A stretch of DNA of 9,471 nucleotides, taken from positions 1-9,471 of the forward strand of contig CAMVRW010000072.1 in assembly GCA_947169985.1 (NCBI GenBank), given 5' to 3'. A model generated the notes under the pieces. That model did no database searches. It was not told the origin of the DNA and saw nothing but the letters and a program-made list of their open reading frames with translations. The stretch comes from an uncultured Butyrivibrio sp. Its GTDB lineage: Bacteria > Bacillota > Clostridia > Lachnospirales > Lachnospiraceae. The translations under genes and the position numbers were made by a program. Below are positions 1 through 6,276 of this stretch, one piece after another (position 1 is the first letter of the stretch; the number at the start of each line of letters is the position of its first letter).

Positions 1-141
1 AAAAGATATTATCTACAACAATTTGTGGAGCGAGACACCGTGCCGGACAAAGCTCTGGAAAGTCCATCCGATGAGGATTTGGAGACTTTTCTCGATATCG
101 TAAAGCGCTTCGTTCCGAATGCCGAGATAAGAGGAACCTGA
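1..141 (+). CDS. nrdG: C-terminal fragment of probable anaerobic RNR-activating radical SAM protein (NrdG-like)
   Basis: The reading frame is open from base 1 to a TGA at 139-141, giving 46 residues; the start lies outside the window. The tail begins KRYYLQQFV and ends FVPNAEIRG, with an acidic helix in between (SDEDLETFLDIV). From memory, this pattern (a YFLQ-type strand, an acidic helix, then a V-P-N-x-E-L-R-G ending) is typical of the extreme C-terminus of NrdG2-type activases, which use SAM and a 4Fe-4S cluster to install the glycyl radical on NrdD. The radical SAM CxxxCxxC motif would be upstream and cannot be seen. The position directly before nrdD supports the assignment, because NrdD needs an activase and none is found elsewhere in the window. 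Another PflA-like radical SAM protein is the main alternative. The family call rests on only 46 residues. Confidence 0.65.
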   Translation, partial: KRYYLQQFVERDTVPDKALESPSDEDLETFLDIVKRFVPNAEIRGT

Positions 142-148
142 TCTCAAA

Positions 149-164
149 CCACTATATATTGTGT
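149..164 (+). promoter_or_regulatory. NrdR box 1 (high-scoring)
   Basis: The 16-mer CCACTATATATTGTGT matches the established NrdR-box consensus acaCwAtATaTwGtgt at 15 of 16 positions, differing only at the first base. NrdR is the ATP-cone-containing repressor of ribonucleotide reductase genes. The site lies between the nrdG-like gene and nrdD, 26 bp upstream of a TTGACA -35 element, and is one of a pair with the box at 180-195. Confidence 0.85.
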
Positions 165-179
165 TTTCGATTTTTCATT

Positions 180-195
180 TATCTATATGTTGACA
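180..195 (+). promoter_or_regulatory. NrdR box 2 (degenerate), overlapping the -35
   Basis: The core CTATATGTTG at 183-192 matches nine of the ten central consensus positions, including all six most conserved ones (C, A, A, T, T, G). The outer bases are degenerate, giving 9 of 16 overall. It starts exactly 31 bp after box 1 with a 15-bp gap, which is the paired spacing (about three helical turns) known for NrdR operators. Its right half coincides with the -35 hexamer at 190-195, so binding would be expected to block RNA polymerase. Confidence 0.75.
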
Positions 196-218
196 TTTTG
201 ATTTTATTATGGTATCTT
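190..218 (+). promoter_or_regulatory. Sigma-A type promoter of nrdD with extended -10
   Basis: A perfect -35 TTGACA (190-195) is followed by a 17-bp spacer and TATCTT (213-218). The -10 is preceded by TG at 210-211, giving the extended form TGnTATCTT. The expected transcription start is near 224-226, about 67 nt upstream of the nrdD ATG. The overlap with the second NrdR box supports this being the regulated nrdD promoter. Confidence 0.7.
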
Positions 219-231
219 TTAAATATGCAAA

Positions 232-258
232 GCGCCAGCGCTATCTGGCGCGTTTTTT
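232..258 (+). terminator. Intrinsic-terminator-like hairpin in the nrdD leader
   Basis: A perfect 7-bp G+C-rich stem (GCGCCAG at 232-238 with CTGGCGC at 245-251) encloses a 6-nt loop and is followed by one G and a run of six T at 253-258. The form is that of a Rho-independent terminator. It could end transcription from the upstream nrdG-like gene, but it lies downstream of the predicted nrdD start site, so nrdD RNA must cross it too. A short-range attenuator, a 5'-stabilising stem, or a leaky terminator are all possible. Confidence 0.7.
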
Positions 259-291
259 ATCAGTAAATGTATGTTTTGAAGGGGGTTTCTT

Positions 292-2700
292 ATGTATCAG
301 GTAGTAAAAAGAGACGGTACACTTGGCGAATTTAATATTTCTAAAATATCCGCAGCCATCACCAAGGCATTTGTCGCCCTGGAGAAGGATTACCATTCAA
401 GTGTTATTGATCTTATCTCACTGAGAGTAGCATCAGATTTCGAGAGCAAAATAAAGGACGGAAAGATCACCGTAGAGGAGATTCAGGACAGTGTTGAGAA
501 GGTACTGTCAGAAGCCGGCTACGCTGATGTTTCAAAGGCATATATTCTTTATCGTAAGCAGCGTGAGAAGGTTCGTAACGTAAACTCTGCTCTCCTTAAT
601 TATAAGGATATCGTTGACGACTATCTTAAGATCAACGACTGGAGAGTTAAGGAAAATTCAACAGTAACCTACTCCGTTGGCGGACTTATCCTTTCCAATT
701 CAGGAGCTATCACAGCTAATTACTGGCTTTCAGAGGTTTATGACGATGAGATTGCAAACGCTCACAGAAGCGCTGCTATCCACATCCATGACCTTTCAAT
801 GCTGACAGGTTACTGCGCTGGATGGAGTCTTAAACAGCTTATCCAGGAGGGTCTTGGTGGCATCCCAGGCAAGATCACATCATCTCCTGCAAGCCACCTC
901 TCTACTCTCTGCAACCAGATGGTAAACTTCCTTGGAATCATGCAGAACGAGTGGGCAGGCGCTCAGGCTTTCTCATCCTTTGACACATATCTTGCTCCTT
1001 TCGTAAGAGTTGATAATCTTTCCTATAAGGAAGTTAAGCAGTGCATTCAGTCCTTTGTTTATGGCGTAAATACTCCTAGCCGTTGGGGTACACAGGCTCC
1101 ATTCTCAAACATCACTTTAGACTGGACTGTACCAAACGACCTTAAGAACCTTAACTGTATTGTAGGCGGAAAAGAGCTCGACTTCACTTATGGTGAGTGT
1201 CAGCACGAGATGGATATGGTCAACAAGGCATTCATCGAGATCATGATCGAGGGTGATGCCAACGGACGTGGCTTCCAGTATCCTATCCCTACATATTCAA
1301 TAACAAACGATTTTGATTGGAGTGAGACAGAGAACAACAAGCTCCTGTTCGAAATGACAGCTAAGTATGGTACTCCATACTTCTCAAATTACATCAACTC
1401 AGATATGGAACCTTCAGATGTTCGTTCCATGTGCTGCAGACTTCGTCTTGACCTTAGAGAACTTAGAAAGAAATCCGGCGGATTCTTCGGTTCCGGCGAG
1501 TCAACAGGATCAATCGGCGTTGTTACCATTGATATGCCTCGTATCGCATATCTTTCAAAGGATGCTGATGACTTCTACAAGAGACTTGATCACCTTATGG
1601 ATATCGCTGCAAGAAGTCTTCATACAAAGAGACAGGTTATCACCAAGCTCCTTGATCAGGGTCTTTACCCTTACACCAAGAGATACCTTGGTTCCTTCTC
1701 AAACCACTTCTCAACTATCGGCCTTATCGGCATGAACGAAGTGGGACTTAATGCAAACTGGATCCAGGCAGACATGACAGACAGAAGAACTCAGGAATTC
1801 TCCAAGGACGTTCTTAACCACATGAGAGAGCGTCTTGGTGAGTATCAGGTTATGTATGATGGAGAGCTGTTCAACCTTGAGGCTACTCCTGCTGAGTCCA
1901 CAACCTACAGATTTGCTAAGCATGATAAAGAACTTTACCCTGATATCATCACAGCTAACATGAACGGAACTCCTTACTACACCAACTCATCTCACCTTCC
2001 TGTTGGTTACACTGAGGATATCTTCTCCGCTCTTGATATTCAGGACGAGCTTCAGACTCTTTATACATCAGGAACTGTATTCCATGCATTCCTTGGTGAG
2101 AAGCTTCCTGACTGGAAGGCTGCAGCTACTTTAGTTAGAAAGATTGCTGAAAACTACAAGCTTCCATACTACACAATCTCTCCTACTTACTCAGTATGTA
2201 AGGAGCACGGATACCTTACAGGCGAGCAGGCTGTTTGCCCTCACTGCGGAGCTAAGACTGAGGTTTACAGCCGTATCACAGGCTACTACCGCCCTGTTGC
2301 TAACTGGAATGATGGAAAAGCCCAGGAATACAAGGATAGAAAGGTTTACAACATCGGTACTTCCAAGCTCACACATGAAGGTCCAAAGGAAGTAAGCTTT
2401 GTAGAAGCAGCTGTTAAGAAGTCCAACACAGATGCTAAAAACAGCATTGATAACATCAACGATAACACAGTAATGCTCTTCAAGACCCAGACCTGCCCTA
2501 ACTGCAAGATCGCAGGAAGCCTTCTTGATAAGGCCGGTGTTGAGTACAAGATACTTGATGCAAATGAGAATCCTGATCTTGTTGAGAAGTTTGGAATCAT
2601 GCAGGCTCCAACACTGGTTATCGCTTCCGGTGATAAATTTGAAAAGGTTCTCGGAGTTTCAGACATCAAGTCCTGGATCCAGAACTCACAGGTATCATAA
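292..2700 (+). CDS. nrdD: Anaerobic (class III) ribonucleoside-triphosphate reductase with C-terminal redoxin domain
   Basis: It reduces ribonucleoside triphosphates to dNTPs in the cytoplasm by glycyl-radical chemistry. Residues 1-92 form an ATP cone (VVKRDG near the start), the allosteric nucleotide-binding domain. The catalytic barrel follows, with candidate active-site cysteines C175 (GYCAGW) and C381/C382 (MCCRL). The C-terminal radical region has a zinc site (C636, H639, C649, C652) and the glycyl-radical loop RITGYY with G664. After a polar linker (about 690-724), residues 725-802 form a small thioredoxin/glutaredoxin-like domain with CPNC (C735, C738) and a probable cis-proline at P773. 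Redoxin-dependent NrdD enzymes are known as a class separate from formate-dependent ones, so the appended domain may be the built-in reductant; that is inference. The start is set by GAAGGGGG at 278-285, six bases before the ATG. Transcription is probably under NrdR control. Confidence 0.95.
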   Translation: MYQVVKRDGTLGEFNISKISAAITKAFVALEKDYHSSVIDLISLRVASDFESKIKDGKITVEEIQDSVEKVLSEAGYADVSKAYILYRKQREKVRNVNSALLNYKDIVDDYLKINDWRVKENSTVTYSVGGLILSNSGAITANYWLSEVYDDEIANAHRSAAIHIHDLSMLTGYCAGWSLKQLIQEGLGGIPGKITSSPASHLSTLCNQMVNFLGIMQNEWAGAQAFSSFDTYLAPFVRVDNLSYKEVKQCIQSFVYGVNTPSRWGTQAPFSNITLDWTVPNDLKNLNCIVGGKELDFTYGECQHEMDMVNKAFIEIMIEGDANGRGFQYPIPTYSITNDFDWSETENNKLLFEMTAKYGTPYFSNYINSDMEPSDVRSMCCRLRLDLRELRKKSGGFFGSGESTGSIGVVTIDMPRIAYLSKDADDFYKRLDHLMDIAARSLHTKRQVITKLLDQGLYPYTKRYLGSFSNHFSTIGLIGMNEVGLNANWIQADMTDRRTQEFSKDVLNHMRERLGEYQVMYDGELFNLEATPAESTTYRFAKHDKELYPDIITANMNGTPYYTNSSHLPVGYTEDIFSALDIQDELQTLYTSGTVFHAFLGEKLPDWKAAATLVRKIAENYKLPYYTISPTYSVCKEHGYLTGEQAVCPHCGAKTEVYSRITGYYRPVANWNDGKAQEYKDRKVYNIGTSKLTHEGPKEVSFVEAAVKKSNTDAKNSIDNINDNTVMLFKTQTCPNCKIAGSLLDKAGVEYKILDANENPDLVEKFGIMQAPTLVIASGDKFEKVLGVSDIKSWIQNSQVS

Positions 2701-2748
2701 TTATCGGTTCATAACGCGTGAATAGCTAGCCATCACGTCGTCTCCTAA

Positions 2749-2791
2749 ATAAAATGACTCCCAGCCTCATTTAGGCTGGGAGTCATTTTAT
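2749..2791. terminator. Bidirectional intrinsic terminator between convergent genes
   Basis: A perfect 19-bp inverted repeat (arms 2749-2767 and 2773-2791) has a 5-nt loop. The core is CCCAGCCT/AGGCTGGG. The outer part is A-rich on the left and T-rich on the right, so each strand ends in a U-rich tract. It sits between the stops of nrdD (+) and the phosphatase gene (-) and can serve both. Confidence 0.92.
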
Positions 2792-2800
2792 ATGCACTAA

Positions 2801-4996
2801 TCAATCTATTCCGTTGTACTTAAATACTACTGTGGTAATATCATCGTACTGTTCCTGACCTTTTGAATACTCTGCCAACTTGCGTCTTACCAGGTCATCC
2901 AGTTCATCCGGTGGCAGTTCCTTGCCCTCATTTAAAGCATCCGCAAGCCTCTTATCACCGAACAGCTCACAATTGATGTTATGAGCTTCTGTAACGCCGT
3001 CTGTGTAGAGATAGATCACATCTCCCTTGCCCAGAGTTACAGTATTAAGATTGAACTCTGCAAAATCCAGCGCTCCCATCAGCAGGCTGTGGTTATCTTC
3101 CACAATTTCAAAGTCGCCATTAGCTTTTTTAACTGCTGCATATACATGACCGGCATTGATAAAATTCAATTCTCCGGTGGAAAGAGTAATGATTCCGATC
3201 CACACAGTAACGAACATTGAATCGGCACTTTCCTCACAAAGCCTTACGTTGGCCTCCTTAATTGCATTCACCAGGTCACCTCCGTAAAAGAGGACCTGAG
3301 ATTTTATCATCTGCTTACACAGCACCATGAAAAGAGCTGCTGTTATACCTTTACCTGATACATCTCCTATCATGAAAGCAAGGTGATCTTCATCCAGATA
3401 GAAGAAATCATACAGGTCACCTCCAACGTTCTTGGCTGGAACCATCTTTGCATAGATTTCATATCCCGGTTTATCGTAGAAGTCAGGATAAATTCTGGGA
3501 AGCATCTTTTCCTGAATCTGAGTGGCTGCCTTCATTTCCGTCTGGAGTTTCTCTTTTTCCGCGGCGTTTTCTACAATCTCATTAACATATTCCTTCATCC
3601 TCCGGGACATGGTCTCAAAGGATACTGCCAGTTCTTCTATCTCGTCACCGGTCTTGTAGAGATCCTCCATCTCAAAGGCCATATCCTCACCTACAAAGTC
3701 GGTGACAGCCTTGGTCATGTGATTGATAGGTTCAACACTTCTCTTGGCTAAAAAAGAAACCATTATAATAGAAATCTGCATAAATACTAACAGTATCAGA
3801 ACCAGTAATAACAGGTGTCTGTTGAATTCATTGCCAATCCTATCCAGCATAGCATCTTTAAGGCTCTCCATTTGCTGGACCAGCTTGTTGGTGGGCTCCA
3901 TCATCTCATCTTCCGATACAAATGCTATCTGAGTCCATCCAATAGTTATAAGCGGTGCGTGGGCTGCATAGTACTTCTCTCCATCAACCGTTACTATATC
4001 TGTGCCGGTTTTTCCGGATAGAGCACACTCAACAAGTTCAATCAGCTCAGGATTAACTGATGTTCTTATATCCGCGTCAGGATCATCACTCACCTTCAGC
4101 TCACCCTCTTTTCTTGGGGAGCATATAAGCTGTCCGGAATCACTTATCAGTATAGAAAAGCCCTCTTTTCCGATATTACGCTCTGTTATTTTTTTTTGAA
4201 GTATTTCCAGCTCTGTAGCGCCTTCAATAACTGCCACCAGTTCTCCATCTACATAGACCGGAACGCCAAAGACAATTACCTTAAAGTCATAGAATGCGCT
4301 TGCTACAGCATTTGAAAAGAAAACATCACCTTTCTTTACTGCACCCACATACCAGGGCCTTACTCTGGGATCGTAATCATTAACTTTACCATTCTCATCA
4401 AACTTTCTGTCAGACAGATCATCCATGGCTATTGTTGAACCATCAGGCAGAGCAACGTAACAATCGAAAGTGTAACCAACATTTCCTTTTACGATCTCTT
4501 TCATGGTGGGTGCCAGATTGGCAAGCCGCTCCAGCATCTCCATGCTCTTAGGATCAATATTTTCTACTCCGTTAGGGCAAAGAAGCTGCAAGGTGTATAC
4601 TCCGGCATTTTCCTTACGTGGAGGAAGCACCTCTTTTCTTGCATAATTCTCAGGATGCCTGAAAACATCTTCAACCTGGTCTCTCATGATGCGCATATCA
4701 TGATCCAAAATCCAGAATTCATCGTCTGTCTTATCTGCAGCCCAGGCTATCAGCTGCAGCAGAGAATCCTCTGTGAGAGATGACATAGAGTTCATATATT
4801 CACTTTGGACCAGATCCGTCTGATTCTCTCCTTCGGTCTGAACCACATTTTTCAGAATGGCAACCTGAACTCGGCTCATTGTCATGAAGACAAGGCCGAG
4901 AATAGCGACAAATATGACAGCGAACCTTATGAGTTTACCTGCAAGGCCCTTGGGCCACAGTTCCTTCAGATTATTCATAATATCACCCTGATTCAT
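2801..4996 (-). CDS. Membrane dCache-HAMP-SpoIIE/PP2C-type serine phosphatase
   Basis: A 731-residue sensor phosphatase of the RsbU/SpoIIE kind, expected to dephosphorylate a phospho-STAS partner. Order: a short cytoplasmic N-terminus; membrane segment about 21-42; an extracellular double-Cache domain to about 390, with the DPRVRPWY signature at 209-216; a second membrane segment about 394-416; HAMP about 417-470; a coiled stretch; and the PP2C-like phosphatase at about 496-731. Phosphatase metal-site motifs are visible: VGGDLYD (D527), GDVSGKG (D545), INAGH, YTDGVTE (D666) and YDDIT (D718, D719). All key acidic residues appear present, so it should be active. The outer ATG overlaps the upstream STAS stop as ATGA. 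An inner ATG at 4978 has a better ribosome site and may be the true start, six residues shorter. Last gene of a three-gene run. The ligand sensed is unknown. Confidence 0.92.
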   Translation of the reverse strand: MNQGDIMNNLKELWPKGLAGKLIRFAVIFVAILGLVFMTMSRVQVAILKNVVQTEGENQTDLVQSEYMNSMSSLTEDSLLQLIAWAADKTDDEFWILDHDMRIMRDQVEDVFRHPENYARKEVLPPRKENAGVYTLQLLCPNGVENIDPKSMEMLERLANLAPTMKEIVKGNVGYTFDCYVALPDGSTIAMDDLSDRKFDENGKVNDYDPRVRPWYVGAVKKGDVFFSNAVASAFYDFKVIVFGVPVYVDGELVAVIEGATELEILQKKITERNIGKEGFSILISDSGQLICSPRKEGELKVSDDPDADIRTSVNPELIELVECALSGKTGTDIVTVDGEKYYAAHAPLITIGWTQIAFVSEDEMMEPTNKLVQQMESLKDAMLDRIGNEFNRHLLLLVLILLVFMQISIIMVSFLAKRSVEPINHMTKAVTDFVGEDMAFEMEDLYKTGDEIEELAVSFETMSRRMKEYVNEIVENAAEKEKLQTEMKAATQIQEKMLPRIYPDFYDKPGYEIYAKMVPAKNVGGDLYDFFYLDEDHLAFMIGDVSGKGITAALFMVLCKQMIKSQVLFYGGDLVNAIKEANVRLCEESADSMFVTVWIGIITLSTGELNFINAGHVYAAVKKANGDFEIVEDNHSLLMGALDFAEFNLNTVTLGKGDVIYLYTDGVTEAHNINCELFGDKRLADALNEGKELPPDELDDLVRRKLAEYSKGQEQYDDITTVVFKYNGID
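4982..4987 (-). promoter_or_regulatory. Ribosome binding site favouring an inner start for the phosphatase gene
   Basis: On the minus strand GGTGAT lies 3 nt before the ATG at 4978-4976, placing the GG about 7 nt from the start, and matches the 3' part of the extended Shine-Dalgarno sequence. The outer ATG at 4996 has only a poorly placed AAAGG one base before it. The inner start is therefore likely, removing residues 1-6. Confidence 0.55.
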
Positions 4997-5298
4997 GCCT
5001 TTGTTATCTCAAGAAAATCTGTAAAACCACTTAGTTTAAGAATGTCATAAAATGTCTCATTTACATTCTCTATGACCATTCTGCCATCTTTCTTATCAAG
5101 TATCTGGAAGGTCCGAAGGAACACACGAAGGCCTGCAGATGAGGTGTAGTCTGTCTTTGCAAGATCGAAATGCACCTCATTCACATCATTCAGCTCACCT
5201 TCAAGAGCATCGGTCAGTTGTGGAGCTGTGTTTATGTCCAGAGTTCCTTCAATGGATACAACAAGTACTTCTCCCTCTTTTTCTTTTTTTATGGTCAT
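4993..5298 (-). CDS. STAS-domain protein (SpoIIAA/RsbV-like anti-sigma factor antagonist)
   Basis: At 101 residues this is a single STAS domain, the usual length for SpoIIAA/RsbV proteins. In that family the unphosphorylated form binds an anti-sigma kinase and releases its partner; phosphorylation on a conserved serine switches it off. The signature is DYTSSAGLR at 50-58. Alignment to the SpoIIAA DSSG motif makes S53 the probable phosphosite, with S54 next to it, and a Thr replacing the usual Asp before it. The N-terminal strand-turn IEGTLDINTAP is also typical. It starts one base after the stop of the upstream gene, with AAGGAG 10 nt before the ATG inside that gene, and its stop overlaps the phosphatase start (ATGA). 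The adjacent phosphatase is the likely eraser of the phosphoserine. No RsbW-like kinase gene is in the window. Confidence 0.92.
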   Translation of the reverse strand: MTIKKEKEGEVLVVSIEGTLDINTAPQLTDALEGELNDVNEVHFDLAKTDYTSSAGLRVFLRTFQILDKKDGRMVIENVNETFYDILKLSGFTDFLEITKA

Positions 5299-5299
5299 G

Positions 5300-6196
5300 T
5301 TATTGATTCTCCTTCCTGCTTCCCATGTAAACAGCTACTCCAAAGCTCCTGGGGAAAAGTTTTTCCGAAAGAGCCAGTGTCGGATAGTTGTGGCGATCGA
5401 TCCAGACCTCAGTTTCCGGTTCATAGTTTTCTAAAGCATTCTTAAGTGCATATCGCATCAGCCTTGTGAGCACCTTTCCGTAATCGCTCCCGATTGCCGC
5501 CATGATAACTACTCTTAAGGCTCCTGAAGGTACCAGATGAAAAAGAAGCATTCCATTGACCTTTCCATCGCTTTGGGAAAAACATGATACTTCATTTTCG
5601 AAGTATAACCTGGGAAGTTCGGATAAATCCTCATATACGCCGTGAAATCCCAGCATCACAAACTGTTTTATCCCAGCATTAAACCCTCTCTGAGTCATAT
5701 TTGCAAGAGGCTGTATATTCTCATCCATCTTAGCGTTGTTCATAAAAGGCAATCTTTCTATCTCTGAAAGTCTGGTCTTTATCAGGTCACCTTCCATGAG
5801 TCCCACCGTAAATCCCTGGTCCTTCAGTGCAGCTTTTTCTCTGATCATGCCCCTTGCAGAAAGAGAATAAGTAGACGTGACCACCTCATCCTCAGCCAGC
5901 AATTCTTTATATTTATCGAAAAGCAGAGAAGCTGCATCATCGTGATCAATCTTGAGCCATATTATGTTGGCTTCATTGTCTTCATCGGTATCAATATGCC
6001 TGACCTCCCAGACAATGCCGGCTAGTGGCTCTTCATCATCATCCGCAGCAATCAGTCCACGAAAATAGGTTCTTCCTATATTCTCAGCCACATCCGGGGT
6101 AATGTATCCCCTGTACTGTTCAGCAGTGTCTGTATCAAGTTCAACAATATCAATATTTATACTTTCGGCGTCTTCATACATGCATAGTTCCCCCAT
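5300..6196 (-). CDS. Conserved-looking protein with two GNAT-like domains, function unknown
   Basis: I do not recognise a named family. The 298 residues divide into two halves with the same predicted order of elements: a strand (AGIVWE about 59-64; NGMLLF about 214-219), another strand (WLKIDH; VVIMAA), a long helix (about 87-101; about 238-257), a strand (VVTSTYSL; TEVWID), a short helix and a final strand pair. This resembles a tandem GNAT acetyltransferase fold. Neither half shows a clear acetyl-CoA pyrophosphate loop (Q/RxxGxG/A); IGSDYG at 235-240 is the nearest. It may be a divergent enzyme or a binding protein. It is soluble and acidic, with no signal peptide or membrane segment. One base separates its stop from the STAS start, so co-expression and a role in the same signalling path are likely. 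The start is uncertain: the ATG at 6181 has GGGGGA 7 nt upstream and may be used instead. Confidence 0.8.
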   Translation of the reverse strand: MGELCMYEDAESINIDIVELDTDTAEQYRGYITPDVAENIGRTYFRGLIAADDDEEPLAGIVWEVRHIDTDEDNEANIIWLKIDHDDAASLLFDKYKELLAEDEVVTSTYSLSARGMIREKAALKDQGFTVGLMEGDLIKTRLSEIERLPFMNNAKMDENIQPLANMTQRGFNAGIKQFVMLGFHGVYEDLSELPRLYFENEVSCFSQSDGKVNGMLLFHLVPSGALRVVIMAAIGSDYGKVLTRLMRYALKNALENYEPETEVWIDRHNYPTLALSEKLFPRSFGVAVYMGSRKENQ

Positions 6197-6214
6197 TTTT
6201 AAAGGTCCACCATA

Positions 6215-6223
6215 ATTGTACCA
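6215..6223 (-). promoter_or_regulatory. Candidate extended -10 promoter for the GNAT-like/STAS/phosphatase operon
   Basis: The minus strand reads TGGTACAAT, an extended -10 (TGnTACAAT). No good -35 is seen at 16-18 bp. A start near 6208 would leave about 26 nt before the inner ATG at 6181 but only about 11 nt before the ATG at 6196, which fits the inner start better. The 80-bp gap holds no convincing terminator for the upstream genes, so read-through from them is also possible. Confidence 0.35.
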
Positions 6224-6276
6224 ATAAATCGGCTATATGATGTATAAAATTACGATAAATTTTAGTTGAGTGGGTA

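Noticed and set aside
1367..1735. 122-residue open frame inside nrdD in another frame
   Set aside because: It overlaps the catalytic core of nrdD, whose frame is fully supported by family motifs.
3383..3751. 122-residue open frame on the plus strand
   Set aside because: It is antisense to the HAMP and phosphatase part of the sensor phosphatase; no independent coding evidence.
6243..6265. A+T-only inverted repeat (AAAATT/AATTTT) after the radical SAM gene, considered as a terminator
   Set aside because: The stem has only A-T pairs and no proper U-tract, so it is unlikely to stop transcription.
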